Shown here: positions 9,821 through 19,135 of the stretch, in pieces
How positions within the stretch are numbered: position 1 is the first letter of the stretch
Layout of the letters: the number at the start of each line of letters is the position of its first letter
Origin: Spartinivicinus marinus
GTDB lineage: Bacteria > Pseudomonadota > Gammaproteobacteria > Pseudomonadales > Zooshikellaceae
Direction: 5' to 3'
Assembly (NCBI RefSeq): GCF_026309355.1
Contig: NZ_JAPJZK010000001.1
Coordinates: 3,244,501 to 3,308,500, forward strand
DNA length: 64,000 nt
Program-made: the position numbers and the translations under genes
The notes under the pieces: model-generated
What the model saw: the letters and a program-made list of their open reading frames with translations, nothing else
What the model was told of the DNA's origin: nothing
Database searches by the model: none

Positions 9821-9931
9821 CTAACTCGCATTACGTTGATTGTGTGCTAATTGAACTAAGCCAGGAAGCAACGCTATAGTAATGATCAGCCCAACAGATA
9901 GTAAGTCCATCATAAGAACGCTATTATTCAT
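9821..9931 (-). CDS. Small single-helix membrane protein heading the cytochrome bd operon
   Basis: A 36-residue reading frame with one hydrophobic helix (MDLLSVGLIITIALLPGLVQ) and a short polar tail (AHNQRNAS). A good GAGAGGTAGG ribosome site precedes its ATG, and its stop lies 11 bases before cydA. Small single-helix subunits (CydX/CydZ, DUF2474) accompany many bd oxidases, but they normally follow cydB. This one comes first and I do not recognise its sequence family. An accessory or assembly subunit is the best guess; a leader peptide for cydA translation is the alternative. Confidence 0.6.
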   Translation of the reverse strand: MNNSVLMMDLLSVGLIITIALLPGLVQLAHNQRNAS

Positions 9932-9981
9932 TTCAGCCTACCTCTCAACATGCTTTTATTTATTACAACTGCTTGTTGCTC

Positions 9982-9998
9982 TACAAAGAGCATGCCAG
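9982..9998 (-). promoter_or_regulatory. Candidate sigma-54 (RpoN) promoter of the cytochrome bd operon
   Basis: On the minus strand the 17 bases read CTGGCATGCTCTTTGTA. The RpoN consensus is YTGGCACGRNNNTTGCW. The -24 GG is exact, the spacing to the -12 element is exact, and the -12 is GT instead of GC. It lies about 50 bases upstream of the small gene that opens the cydAB operon. Two sigma-54 activators are encoded on either side of that operon. No binding site for either activator could be identified. Confidence 0.55.
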
Positions 9999-10118
9999 TT
10001 TCAACCGTCAAGTGGATTACAATGATTTAGCGCAATTAAATGGGCTTTGATAGAATGCCTGTAAACATCATTTACAGATTGGTGGGAGTCAGCTATCAAC
10101 ATCGTTAACACTGAAGCC

Positions 10119-12020
10119 ATGACTTTGATAACCGCTTTCTATATATCCATGAGCCTAACAGTTATTACGGCTGTTCTGGCAGGAGCTTGGTTGATCATAA
10201 AATCAACACATCATAAGGTCTTGCGGCCTTTGGCTGGTTTTTGTTTGGCAATGGCTGGATGGTGTGCTGGGCATTTACTTGTGCAGTTTGAGGAGATGAT
10301 CATTCGCCAAACAGGTTTGGCACTCTTATTAGCCAATCCGTTTATTCCCACCTTTTTTCTTCACTTTACGCTTAATTTTATTGGTGAGACTGGTCAATCT
10401 CAATCATCACCAGCATTGATAAAAACAATGCAACGTCGTGTGGGTATTTGGTATGTGCTTGCTGCGGTTGTATCTATTATTAGCTGGTTGGCTGCCGATA
10501 ACTTCTTGCAACCTTGGTTATCTTTTAGTGCCTTTATTCATTTGGCTGGGTTTGGCTGGGTGAATCTAGCTTATACCGTACTTGTCGGTTTAGAAGCACA
10601 TTCGTTACTTATCTGGGGATGGCAAGTTAGTTCTGCAAATAAACGGCGCTCTATTGTAGCAATGTTTATTGTTGGCGGCTGGGGATTACTCTTAGCAACG
10701 AGTTTTGTATTTCCTTCAATAGACATTGATATTTTTCCTTATCCCATGTTGTTACTGCCTAGTTATGCCGTTTTACTGGTTTATGGAGTAACTCGCTATC
10801 AGCTAGTGGAGGTCAATCAATGGGCTAGAAAAGCCATCAATTGGTTGGCATTAGTCACTGGGGTATTTATTGCTATTGCATTATTTAGTGCGATAGCGGG
10901 TTCATTCGGAATAACAGCTTTTGCTGGTGTACCACTACCTCAGTTATGGTTTTACTCATTGTTTGTATTAGCAGTGGCTTGGATGCTAAGCCAGCCTGCT
11001 CATTTATTAGCTGATCGGATTATTTATCCAGGAGCACATTTGGATCAAGGAACGCTTGATCAGTGGCTAGCAACCTTGCAGCAATCTCAGAGTTGGGAGT
11101 CGCTAAAAACAACGGCTGAACAGCTGCTTCAACAGCATGTTGGACGAATGTTGCGTGTTGAGTTTGCTGTAGATGAGCAGCATCAAGACCCTACTATTTA
11201 TTGTTTAAAGCATTCAGACTGGGAAATTAAGTTGATTGGGTGGGAGGATTTAACACCAAGTTTGCGCCATGTAGGAGAGGTTTTTGCTGCATTATTATTG
11301 AGCAGTGCTCGCTTGGTTGAGCAGCGTTTACAACTAGCAAAACAAGAAAAACAACGGCTTGCAGAGCAGCATTTGGTGGAGCTAGGCAGTTTATCTGCTG
11401 CAATGGCTCATGAGTTACGTAATCCACTTAATATTATTTCAATGGCAGCTGCCCAAACTGATAAAACTACTCGCAGTTATATCCAAGCCCAAGTAGCAAG
11501 GGCGGACCAGCTGGTTAGTGATATGCTCAGTTATTCGGGCAGGCTGATGCTTAATTGTGAGGTGAATAAACTGAAGTTGATAGTATCAACGGTAGCAAGT
11601 TATATAGAACAGAATTATCAAATAAAAGTGTCAACTAATATTGAGAGTGATCTGACAGTATATGGTGATTGCGGAAAAATACAGCAAGTATTAACTAATC
11701 TTTTAGAAAATGCTGCAGCTTTTACTCGAAATCAACCAACGCCACAAATATTGGTTAGTGCAAGCAATATACAACAAGATGATGGCGATAATTGTTGTGA
11801 AATTATTGTCCATAATAATGGTCCAGCAATTACTGAAGAGATGAAAAAGCAACTATTTATTCCATTTGTTAGTAAGCGTGCTGGAGGTAGTGGGCTAGGG
11901 CTAGCAATAATTAGGCGAATAATGGAAGCTCATCAAGGGCGTGTGTATCACTCAGATTCTATGGGGTGGAATTGCAGTTTTATCTGTCTGTTTCCTTACC
12001 CTAAGGCTGCTGAAAATTGA
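10119..12020 (+). CDS. Sensor histidine kinase with seven-helix membrane N-terminus
   Basis: 633 residues. The first 300 hold about seven or eight membrane helices with no sizeable periplasmic loop, resembling the 7TM histidine kinase N-terminal type. A linker of about 100 residues precedes the HisKA H-box (AAMAHELRNPLNIISMA, near 425). The HATPase domain follows, with an N-box (LTNLLENAAAF) and GGSGLGLAIIRRI. It senses something within the membrane plane, such as quinone or a lipid-soluble signal. It is divergent from the cytochrome bd operon and its stop overlaps the start of the sigma-54 regulator, so the two are a pair. Confidence 0.92.
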   Translation: MTLITAFYISMSLTVITAVLAGAWLIIKSTHHKVLRPLAGFCLAMAGWCAGHLLVQFEEMIIRQTGLALLLANPFIPTFFLHFTLNFIGETGQSQSSPALIKTMQRRVGIWYVLAAVVSIISWLAADNFLQPWLSFSAFIHLAGFGWVNLAYTVLVGLEAHSLLIWGWQVSSANKRRSIVAMFIVGGWGLLLATSFVFPSIDIDIFPYPMLLLPSYAVLLVYGVTRYQLVEVNQWARKAINWLALVTGVFIAIALFSAIAGSFGITAFAGVPLPQLWFYSLFVLAVAWMLSQPAHLLADRIIYPGAHLDQGTLDQWLATLQQSQSWESLKTTAEQLLQQHVGRMLRVEFAVDEQHQDPTIYCLKHSDWEIKLIGWEDLTPSLRHVGEVFAALLLSSARLVEQRLQLAKQEKQRLAEQHLVELGSLSAAMAHELRNPLNIISMAAAQTDKTTRSYIQAQVARADQLVSDMLSYSGRLMLNCEVNKLKLIVSTVASYIEQNYQIKVSTNIESDLTVYGDCGKIQQVLTNLLENAAAFTRNQPTPQILVSASNIQQDDGDNCCEIIVHNNGPAITEEMKKQLFIPFVSKRAGGSGLGLAIIRRIMEAHQGRVYHSDSMGWNCSFICLFPYPKAAEN

Positions 12021-13393
12021 GCAATAAAATGAATGATGAACATATTTTAGTAGTTGATGATGAGCCGGCATTTTGTGAGTTATGTAAGTTATGGCTTGTG
12101 CAACAAGGCTATACAGTATCTGTTGCATCTGATACTGAGCAGGCTAGACAAATTTTAGTAAAACAAACAATTGGCTTAATTTTGCTTGATTTGGCTTTGC
12201 CACCTTCCTTTACTCCAGAAGAAGGGTTGCAGTTGATTCCTGAGTGTGAAGCGCCAGTGATTGTCATGACAGGTCATGCTGATAGAGAACTTGCTTTAAC
12301 AGCAATCAAAAATGGGGCATGGGATTTTTTAGCTAAACCGATCGACCCAGATATGTTGGCTATTGTTGTAAAGCGTGCTTTAGTCAAGCATGAATTAGAG
12401 CTGCAATTAAGTCAACTACGTCAACAGCTGGTGCAAGATGATGATATGGGGTTGGTAGGTGTCAGCGAAAATATTCAGTCTACCAGGCAATTAATTTCGC
12501 GAATTGCTCCTACCGACGTACCTGTATTAATTACAGGCCCTTCGGGCACAGGGAAGGAAATTATTGCAAAAGCCATTCATCAACATAGTAGTCGAAAAAG
12601 TCAGTCATTTATTTCTGTGCATTGTGGCGCAATCCCTGCTGATTTATTAGAAAGTGAGCTATTTGGTTATAAAAAAGGGGCATTCACTGGAGCGGATAAA
12701 GACCGGGTTGGCTTAATTGCATTGGCGGATAATGGCACTTTATTTTTAGATGAAATAGGTGAAATGCCGAGTGCAATGCAAGTTAAGTTACTAAGGGTAT
12801 TGCAGGAAGGAAGCTTCTATCCAGTAGGTGGAAGGGATCTGGTTAAAGTGAATATCCGTATTGTTAGTGCTACCAACCGCGACTTGCTTGGGGCTGTTGC
12901 TGCTGGGCACTTTCGTGATGACCTATTTTATCGAATTAAAGGTATAACGATTCAAACGTTAAGCTTGCTACAGCGTAAACAGGATATACCTGCTCTGATT
13001 CAACACTTTTTACTCCGCTACAATGTTAAAAATCAGACAGTGATTACTATTCGAGCAGATGCGTTCGCATGGCTGACTAATAATCAGTGGAAGGGCAATG
13101 TTCGAGAGTTAAAAAATACTATCGAAAGCTTAGCTGCGATCGCTCAAGGGCAGCAGGTAACTACTGATGAGATTAGTTTTTTGTTTACTGGTAATGAAAC
13201 CATGCTAGTTGAGTTAAGTGATGAGTCATTGGAACAGCAAGTGAAGCAGCTAGAGATTCGTTTAATTACAGCTGCCTTGGAACAGTGTAATGGGAATAGA
13301 ACGCATGCTGCACAAAAACTAAAACTATCAAGACAGGGACTACTAAAAAAAATGGAGCGCTATGGTTTAAATACGCTTCGTGAACAAAGCTAG
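12017..13393 (+). CDS. Sigma-54-dependent response regulator paired with the 7TM kinase
   Basis: 458 residues from a TTG that overlaps the kinase stop; an ATG four codons later (12029) is equally possible. The receiver domain has D14-D15, phosphoacceptor D58, T85 and K107. The AAA+ domain has [14 protein letters not shown] and LFLDEIGE. The C-terminal Fis-type helix-turn-helix reads [20 protein letters not shown]. It should activate RpoN promoters, and the divergent cydAB operon with its sigma-54 promoter match is an obvious candidate target. It is the second regulator of this kind within 13 kb. Confidence 0.93.
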   Translation: MSNKMNDEHILVVDDEPAFCELCKLWLVQQGYTVSVASDTEQARQILVKQTIGLILLDLALPPSFTPEEGLQLIPECEAPVIVMTGHADRELALTAIKNGAWDFLAKPIDPDMLAIVVKRALVKHELELQLSQLRQQLVQDDDMGLVGVSENIQSTRQLISRIAPTDVPVLITGPSGTGKEIIAKAIHQHSSRKSQSFISVHCGAIPADLLESELFGYKKGAFTGADKDRVGLIALADNGTLFLDEIGEMPSAMQVKLLRVLQEGSFYPVGGRDLVKVNIRIVSATNRDLLGAVAAGHFRDDLFYRIKGITIQTLSLLQRKQDIPALIQHFLLRYNVKNQTVITIRADAFAWLTNNQWKGNVRELKNTIESLAAIAQGQQVTTDEISFLFTGNETMLVELSDESLEQQVKQLEIRLITAALEQCNGNRTHAAQKLKLSRQGLLKKMERYGLNTLREQS

Positions 13394-13432
13394 TGGCCTA
13401 TGCGTAAAGTTATTACCTTATTTTGCGTATGG
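13393..13432. repeat. Copy A of a dispersed ~40-base intergenic repeat
   Basis: This segment, starting at the last base of the regulator stop, matches 32472-32510 over about 40 bases with few differences. Both share GGCC, then TAAAGTT-R-TTACCTT, then TTTTG-Y-GTATGG. Both lie directly behind a plus-strand gene. Copy B can form a hairpin (GGCCATA/TATGGCC), so it may be a terminator-like or REP-like element. Confidence 0.5.
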
Positions 13433-13489
13433 ATTACTCAGTTCTGATTAAAATACAAACAATGAGCAGGACCAATATACGCTATTGAT

Positions 13490-13966
13490 ATGAAAATAAA
13501 TGTATTACTAAAAGTTAGTTGGTTGGTTATATCATTATTTATCTTATTTGGTATGTTTTTGCCTTTGTTTACTTTAGAAAGGTTTTATTTTTTAGAAAAC
13601 CAAGTATCGCTTGTTTCTATCGTTATTGACTTATTTAAAGAAAAGCAACTGATTCTCTTTTTGGCTATATTTATTTTTAGTATCGTTATACCTGTTTTTA
13701 AGCTTAGCCTGATTTTTGTAATATTATTTAGCAGTATATCCTCCCACCGAAAAGCACAATATATAAAGCTTTTACAAATTCTGGGCAAATGGTCAATGTT
13801 AGATGTGTTTATCGTAGCAATTATGTTAGTGACCATTAAGTTTGGCGTTATAGCTAATGTTTCTGTTCATGTTGGCCTGTACCTTTTCACCTGTGGAGTA
13901 GTGGGTAGTATGCTACTTACTCAGTTGTTATCAATGAGTCAGGATAAACCAAACATAAATTCATGA
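13490..13966 (+). CDS. PqiA (paraquat-inducible protein A) domain membrane protein
   Basis: 158 residues, four predicted membrane helices. The signature of the PqiA family is visible near residues 98-110 (GKWSMLDVFIVAI). Full PqiA proteins have two such four-helix units and zinc-binding cysteines; this is a single unit and lacks the cysteines. PqiA-type proteins are thought to help move lipids between the inner membrane and MCE-domain proteins such as PqiB. No pqiB gene is adjacent. The start is accepted because the signal-anchor helix begins right after it, although the ribosome site is weak. Confidence 0.78.
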   Translation: MKINVLLKVSWLVISLFILFGMFLPLFTLERFYFLENQVSLVSIVIDLFKEKQLILFLAIFIFSIVIPVFKLSLIFVILFSSISSHRKAQYIKLLQILGKWSMLDVFIVAIMLVTIKFGVIANVSVHVGLYLFTCGVVGSMLLTQLLSMSQDKPNINS

Positions 13967-15436
13967 AATTTTAATAATAATCATTTTTCATGAGAATAAG
14001 ATCGCGACACATGAATGGCTGCATGGATGCGGGAAGTTTTAATCTAGTTGGTAAAAGCCATGGTGTATAAAGAGTGATCAGCTGCTGCATATTGAGAAGT
14101 GGCTAAAGCCAATGTATTTCGCGTTATCCGATCATTTCACTAGGTTATTCTGTAACTGCCCACATATTGAAGTAAATCGTGCAAGCCTGCCTGTTTGGTC
14201 TAACAAAAAGAAAAAAAGCTTTATCTTCAATGACATATCAGTATTTGCTATAAACAAACAAATAGTGGTATGTAACTGTCAGCATTAGCATTTTTTACAT
14301 AAAGCAGCATTATAATGGTACGTTTGGCGTAAAATGTTAAAACATGGCGTAAAAAGTCGGATTAAGAGTGATATTTAAGACCCATTTTGGCTTCAAAAAG
14401 AGACTCAATAAAGATACGATAAACTTTCTAGTGAGTGGTTATTCTATAAGTTTTATTTATCAGCCCAATAGTTTTTTTTAGGTGGTTTTTATACAAAAAA
14501 GCAAGACATAATGGAGTAACAAATAGTAACTCTTATTGTAAGGTATATATTGAAGCGTATTTACCCATAAGCGACTTCGGTTAGTACATATACCTGGGCT
14601 GAAAAATATTTTCATTGACAGTGTGATCGGCAACTCAAACTGAACATCTAGTCAATGTCTTTAATGAATCAAGTAAAGGGCTTGGTTTTAAAGGTTTTGA
14701 TGTCCCACGCATTGTAAAAAGTGCTAGAAAGCTTAGCTACAAAAGCTCTACAGCTTTCCAGAACATAAAGTTGAAACTAAAAAATTGCTTTTGCATTCGC
14801 TCTAAGCTTGAACCATTTTTAGCTGCTTGCTCTTCTGGAAATCTATAGATGAGGCCTAACTAGTCTAAAACACGTCAATATTAGTATTTTGTTGATCGTT
14901 TTGTCTATTAAATGGCCAGTGTAGAACAAAGGAACTTATACTTCATTGCCAGAGTTTTTTGATGCAGAAAAAGCTTTTGGAAGTATAAATTAAGCTTATA
15001 AAGAAAATTACAGAAAATTCATTTAGGTTGAAAGTTTATATTGATTAAGCATGTCATATTACATTGAGAAGATACTATCTAGTAGTAAGCATGCTTCTTT
15101 AGAAAAGTAATCAGTACAATAGGCCAGTATAGTTTTATGTTTAAAGGTTTATTGATGAGGGGAGAAGCAGGGAATCTTGGACAGGAAGTTAAAAAAAATC
15201 TAGGAATTCTTATGGAACTTTCTAGAAAGGTAGTAATCGATGGTAGGCAATTAAGAGGAATAACATAGGTGATTTGATTGTGATCAACTAAACACATAGC
15301 TCTTGCAAATAGCAATTGCTGAAGGCCGGTTGAACACAACAAATTTAGATTTTGGTATAAAAAGCAAGCGATAGCTGCTTAATAGATAATACTAATCCTC
15401 TTCATTAACTATAAAAACAGCCTTTCGATTATAAGT
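13967..15436. other. 1.5 kb low-coding relic region
   Basis: No intact gene was found. Short open stretches suggest decayed coding DNA. One (about 14056-14288, plus strand) reads as about 75 residues including IEKWLKPMYFALSDHF. Another (about 14627-14847, plus strand) reads as about 70 residues including FNESSKGLGFKGFDVP. The minus strand near 14360-14400 holds ESLFEAKMGLKYHS, which looks like a transposase tail. An 87-codon minus-strand frame at 15079-15342 has no recognisable features. The region lies immediately upstream of a transposase-derived gene, consistent with old insertions. Confidence 0.4.
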
Positions 15437-16249
15437 TTGTTATATGCTAATAACCATGGGTGCGTTGTAAATATGACTAAGATTGATGGTAGAAAGCTGT
15501 CTCATGAAGAGTTAGAAAAAATCAGAATTGCTGCTGTGAAACGAGTTCATGCAGGAGAAAGTCCAGAGTTGGTCATTAAGTCAATAGGCTTTCATCGTTC
15601 ATGTATTTATGACTGGCTTTCTCAGTATAAAGTACATGGTGAAGATGGCCTGAAAGCAAAGCCAATTACCGGGCGTCCTCCTAAGTTGACTGAGGAACAT
15701 TTGAAGCAGCTAATATTGTTGCTAGAGAAAAAGCCAACTGAGTTTGGTATTGAAAAAGTGCTATGGGATAGAGACTCATTTAAGCAAATCATTGAGCAAG
15801 AATTTCATGTAAAAATCAGTAAGACAGGCGTTAGCCGCTTACTAGCTAAGCTGGGTATTTACAGCAAGGAAAACTATGATTTTTCTGCTAATGAAAATCT
15901 TAGTGAAAAAGTGTCTATTCTTAAATTAGAGGCTAAAAAAAGTAAAGAAGTATTATACTTTGTAACAAATCAGCGAATAGTGCTTGATAATGAAAGTGAC
16001 ATTTCTGTAGCTTGTTTCTGTGCTGTAACAGCCAAAGGTGACTTACGCTTTATAGTTGCAAATGCAGACAAAGCTGATCTTATCAATGACACATTTACTG
16101 AAACGTTAACAGCTACGGTACAAAAGCCTGTCAAACTGGTCAGATTGGAAGAACTTGAGCAAGAAATTCTTGTTGCAAACCGAACTACTAGTAATTCAGA
16201 CTTAGTGAATGCACCACTTTATTCTGCTAGCCAAACGTCATTCGTATAG
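15437..16249 (+). CDS. IS630-type HTH protein with degenerate nuclease domain (possibly domesticated)
   Basis: 270 residues, or 258 from the ATG at 15473. Residues 20-130 match the paired helix-turn-helix and winged-helix region of IS630-family transposases: VIKSIGFHRSCIYDWLSQY, then GRPPKLTEEH, then FHVKISKTGVSRLLAKLG. The rest still aligns in pattern with the DDE domain (FCAVTAKGDLRFIV). However, the position of the first catalytic aspartate reads FVTNQR instead of a DE pair, and the second aspartate and final glutamate regions are gone. The frame is nonetheless open, with no stops or frameshifts. It is either a DNA-binding protein derived from a transposase or a slowly decaying remnant. 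No terminal repeats are visible around it. Confidence 0.7.
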   Translation: MLYANNHGCVVNMTKIDGRKLSHEELEKIRIAAVKRVHAGESPELVIKSIGFHRSCIYDWLSQYKVHGEDGLKAKPITGRPPKLTEEHLKQLILLLEKKPTEFGIEKVLWDRDSFKQIIEQEFHVKISKTGVSRLLAKLGIYSKENYDFSANENLSEKVSILKLEAKKSKEVLYFVTNQRIVLDNESDISVACFCAVTAKGDLRFIVANADKADLINDTFTETLTATVQKPVKLVRLEELEQEILVANRTTSNSDLVNAPLYSASQTSFV

Positions 16250-16467
16250 GCAGTAATCGATTTGCTACCTAATACCCTAAGATCACCCTATATTGCAAAC
16301 TGCATGGGTGGTTTTACTCTCTCCTCAAAATGATACCCTTATTTATCTAGGGTATCATTTCCAGATTACTTCTTAACTTAAATCTCCTTAACATTGGCAC
16401 TGCCTGTTGAGCAAGGCTGCTTTACAGGATGTTAGAGCTAAATAAAAAATACAAAAGGAGAATAATT

Positions 16468-16770
16468 ATGGCAAGTTGTAACCCATTTGATGTTGCATTT
16501 AAAAGTGAGCCTGCAGTACTTTTCGAAAAAGTTAAAGTCATGCTAGCGCAGTATAATGGCACCGTTACAGGTAATGAGCAACAAGCATCATTTCAGTTGA
16601 CTATTCCAGTTATTGGTCAGATTAAGGGTAAGTATGTAGTCAATGGTAAGGTAGCTACTATTACAATAACAGATCGCCCTTGGTTGTTAGCTTGTACTAC
16701 AGTAGAGAAGTTTTTACGAGATAAGATTGCTGAAATGGAAAACTTAGATTTACATGAATTGCTTGTGTAA
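16468..16770 (+). CDS. Conserved small cytoplasmic protein of unknown function
   Basis: 100 residues from the ATG at 16468, preceded by an AAAAGGAG ribosome site; the frame extends upstream to 16429 without a better start. It has no signal peptide. The sequence alternates short beta strands (QASFQLTIPVIGQIKGKYVV, then ATITITDRPW) after a helix, and ends in a charged helix. I recall similar proteins in many Proteobacteria, with a glycine-rich FxGxxxxG centre and the ITITDRPWLL segment. No function is known to me. A strong terminator follows directly, so it is a single-gene unit. Confidence 0.75.
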   Translation: MASCNPFDVAFKSEPAVLFEKVKVMLAQYNGTVTGNEQQASFQLTIPVIGQIKGKYVVNGKVATITITDRPWLLACTTVEKFLRDKIAEMENLDLHELLV

Positions 16771-16784
16771 ATAGCATGTAATAG

Positions 16785-16816
16785 AGCTTACCTGGCTTAG
16801 CCAGGTAAGCTTTTTT
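16785..16816 (+). terminator. Rho-independent terminator
   Basis: AGCTTACCTGG (16785-16795) and CCAGGTAAGCT (16801-16811) form a perfect 11-base-pair stem with a five-base loop, followed by a run of T. It closes the small gene ending at 16770. Confidence 0.93.
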
Positions 16817-16830
16817 ATGTCTAAAGTGAA

Positions 16831-17526
16831 CTAAATAGTAGAAAGATGGCTGAGAATATACTTGATGGTTTTGTCTGCGTTGTTTTCAGCATCAATAATT
16901 AAGAACCAATTAGGGTTTTCTATATCAACAACCCAACAGCTTTTAATAAACTGATTTTCTTCTCCCTTAATAATATAAGCTACTAAGTTCCCTTTTCTTG
17001 TTAAAGTCACCTGGTCAGGTCGCTTAAAATCAACTTGTCTTGCTATTTTGTATAAAGTCAACTTTTCATTATAAAATGGAGTTGATGTTGATAATGAAGC
17101 CTTTGAAACTTCAAACATAAACTTAGGTATATCATTAGTGGGAATCTTTGTATTATTAAATGCTGGCCTTGATTTTTTATTTATTTTTTTGAATGATACT
17201 TTGCTGCCATTAGCTAATTTGACTATTAGCTCGTTATCAATTACTGCAATAAAAGATGTGTTGCTATTTAGTTTAATACTGTAATTGTTATATAATAATG
17301 GGACTAGTTGGCTGGTTTTTAATGGCTCCCTAGGCCAGCTTACTTCTTTTGCAGTATAGTCGCAAAAGTAGCTAGAGCAAGTTACTTTAGTAGAAGCGGT
17401 ATTTTTAATATTTTTCTCAGTCTTACTAGAATCGGTTGCTGCTGTACTAGCAGTGATAAAGAAGCTAAATAATAAAAAAATAAGATGGCTTGTTAATAAT
17501 ATCTGCAGTTTTGTATAGATTTTCAT
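16831..17526 (-). CDS. Exported protein of unknown function
   Basis: 231 residues. The first 30 form a Sec signal peptide (LLTSHLIFLLFSFFITAST-A). The mature protein is rich in lysine, asparagine and beta-type segments, with two cysteines close together (TCSSYFCDY) that may pair. It has no recognised domain. It is divergent from the iodate reductase-like cluster, with 220 bases between the starts, so a shared control region is possible. Its 3' end abuts the terminator of the small gene at 16468. Confidence 0.6.
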   Translation of the reverse strand: MKIYTKLQILLTSHLIFLLFSFFITASTAATDSSKTEKNIKNTASTKVTCSSYFCDYTAKEVSWPREPLKTSQLVPLLYNNYSIKLNSNTSFIAVIDNELIVKLANGSKVSFKKINKKSRPAFNNTKIPTNDIPKFMFEVSKASLSTSTPFYNEKLTLYKIARQVDFKRPDQVTLTRKGNLVAYIIKGEENQFIKSCWVVDIENPNWFLIIDAENNADKTIKYILSHLSTI

Positions 17527-17749
17527 TTTATGCCAGTGAGTCTACTCTTAAATATATGAAACTTTACAAAGGATTGGAGGTGAAAGCCGTTAAACAGTTA
17601 TAAGTCTAGTTAATGAATACTTTATGAATAGGTGAAACAAAAAAATGTTGGACGATTTGTTGAAATTATGTTGATGCATTTAACGTTTTGTGTGTTAACA
17701 CTATTCGCTAATATACAAAAAATATAATATTTACAGTGAGTTATTAAAC

Positions 17750-19063
17750 TTGATAGCTGGTGTAGATATTGCTATGAATGAAGTAGCTAAAGTGATATTT
17801 GATTTACTGTGGTATAAAACAAAGCGTCATGCTTTAGATCATGCGAAGACAAGGATGTCACTAATTATGAACTTCATCATAGTACGAGTTAGAAAGCAAA
17901 CCATAGTTGTATTTATAGGCTGTTTAATCAGCAGGTTAGTGCCGTTGAAGGTGTACATTTCCTCAATGATCGTGCTGTTTGTATGTTTTGTGAATAGTGG
18001 CTTCTCTAGTGCTGAAGTGTTGACGAAGTCAGCTTCCAAGGCTAAGGCTGTTGTCCAGCACAATGATAATGTTACTAATGCATTGATTGAATTAGGAAAA
18101 AGATTGTTTTTTGATAAAAGGCTATCAGGTGATAGTAATATTGCCTGTAGTGATTGCCATCAACCACAATATGGCTTTACTCACAGCACAGCATTATCAC
18201 CAGGTTATCCAGGTAATAAACATTTTCGTAATGCACCTAGTTTAATTAATACCGCACTTAAAACCCGTTGGTTGCATGATGGACGAATTGCTACCAATTT
18301 AAATGATGTAGTCAGAGAAATGCTAACTGAGGACTATATCATGAATATGGATATGCGGTTAATGCAAGAGCGACTTAAACAGGACTTAAATTATTTAGCA
18401 CTATTCGCTAAAGCAGGTTTAGGTGAACCAAGCAATAGTGGGGTTAGAAAAGCAATACCTGCTTTTCTAACAGTGCTTAAGTCTGCAAAGAATAATCATG
18501 ATCTAAATAAATTAACTAAACAAGCCAAGCAAGGTAAAAAATTATTCTATGGAAAAGCTGGTTGCAGTCAATGCCATAGTGGACACTTGTTTACAGATGA
18601 GCTTCCTCATAATACTGGTGTGCCAGAGAATTTGTCTGTATTTCTTGATCCATTAAGACACCAAACCTTTATTGCTTTTAATATGTTTATGGGAGTTTCT
18701 GATTATATGTCACTTAAACGAGATATGGGTGCACATATATTAACCCATAAAGCTGATGGTAGTGATATTGGTAAGTTTATCACTCCAAGCCTTAAAGAGT
18801 TAATCTATACAGCCCCTTATATGCATAACGGTATTTTTAAAACATTAGATGAGGTAGTGTCTTTTTATAATAAAGGTGGTGGTAAAGATCGTTACCTTGA
18901 TAAAAAAATTAAACCGTTAGGCTTAACAAAGGTAGAGCAAAAGGCACTGGTTGCCTTTTTAAAATCATTGTCGTCTCCAGTAGATATAGCTAAGAAATAT
19001 ATTGACCAGGAACAGCAGTATAGTTATTACTTAATTGAAAAATGGCAACAAAAAACAAATTGA
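17750..19063 (+). CDS. idrP1: Dihaem cytochrome c peroxidase/MauG-type protein (IdrP-like, first copy)
   Basis: 437 residues as the longest frame. The true start is probably within the first 75 codons, because the export signal is the helix MIVLFVCFVNSGFSSA near residues 73-88. Two haem motifs, CSDCH (133-137) and CSQCH (272-276), lie in two cytochrome domains with PSL and APYMHNG segments of the CCP/MauG family. In known iodate reductase clusters two such proteins accompany IdrA/IdrB and are thought to remove hydrogen peroxide formed during iodate reduction. It is followed by a paralogue 72 bases on and the Rieske and molybdopterin genes. Which paralogue equals P1 or P2 cannot be decided here. 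Confidence 0.72.
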   Translation: MIAGVDIAMNEVAKVIFDLLWYKTKRHALDHAKTRMSLIMNFIIVRVRKQTIVVFIGCLISRLVPLKVYISSMIVLFVCFVNSGFSSAEVLTKSASKAKAVVQHNDNVTNALIELGKRLFFDKRLSGDSNIACSDCHQPQYGFTHSTALSPGYPGNKHFRNAPSLINTALKTRWLHDGRIATNLNDVVREMLTEDYIMNMDMRLMQERLKQDLNYLALFAKAGLGEPSNSGVRKAIPAFLTVLKSAKNNHDLNKLTKQAKQGKKLFYGKAGCSQCHSGHLFTDELPHNTGVPENLSVFLDPLRHQTFIAFNMFMGVSDYMSLKRDMGAHILTHKADGSDIGKFITPSLKELIYTAPYMHNGIFKTLDEVVSFYNKGGGKDRYLDKKIKPLGLTKVEQKALVAFLKSLSSPVDIAKKYIDQEQQYSYYLIEKWQQKTN

Positions 19064-19135
19064 TATTTATTCTATACTGATACTAAGGGAACTGTATTAT
19101 CTATACTTAAAGTTTTAGGAAGGCAGGGACTGCTA

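Noticed and set aside
15079-15342. 87-codon minus-strand frame
   Set aside because: No ribosome site, no recognisable domain and no protein-like pattern; it lies in the relic region.
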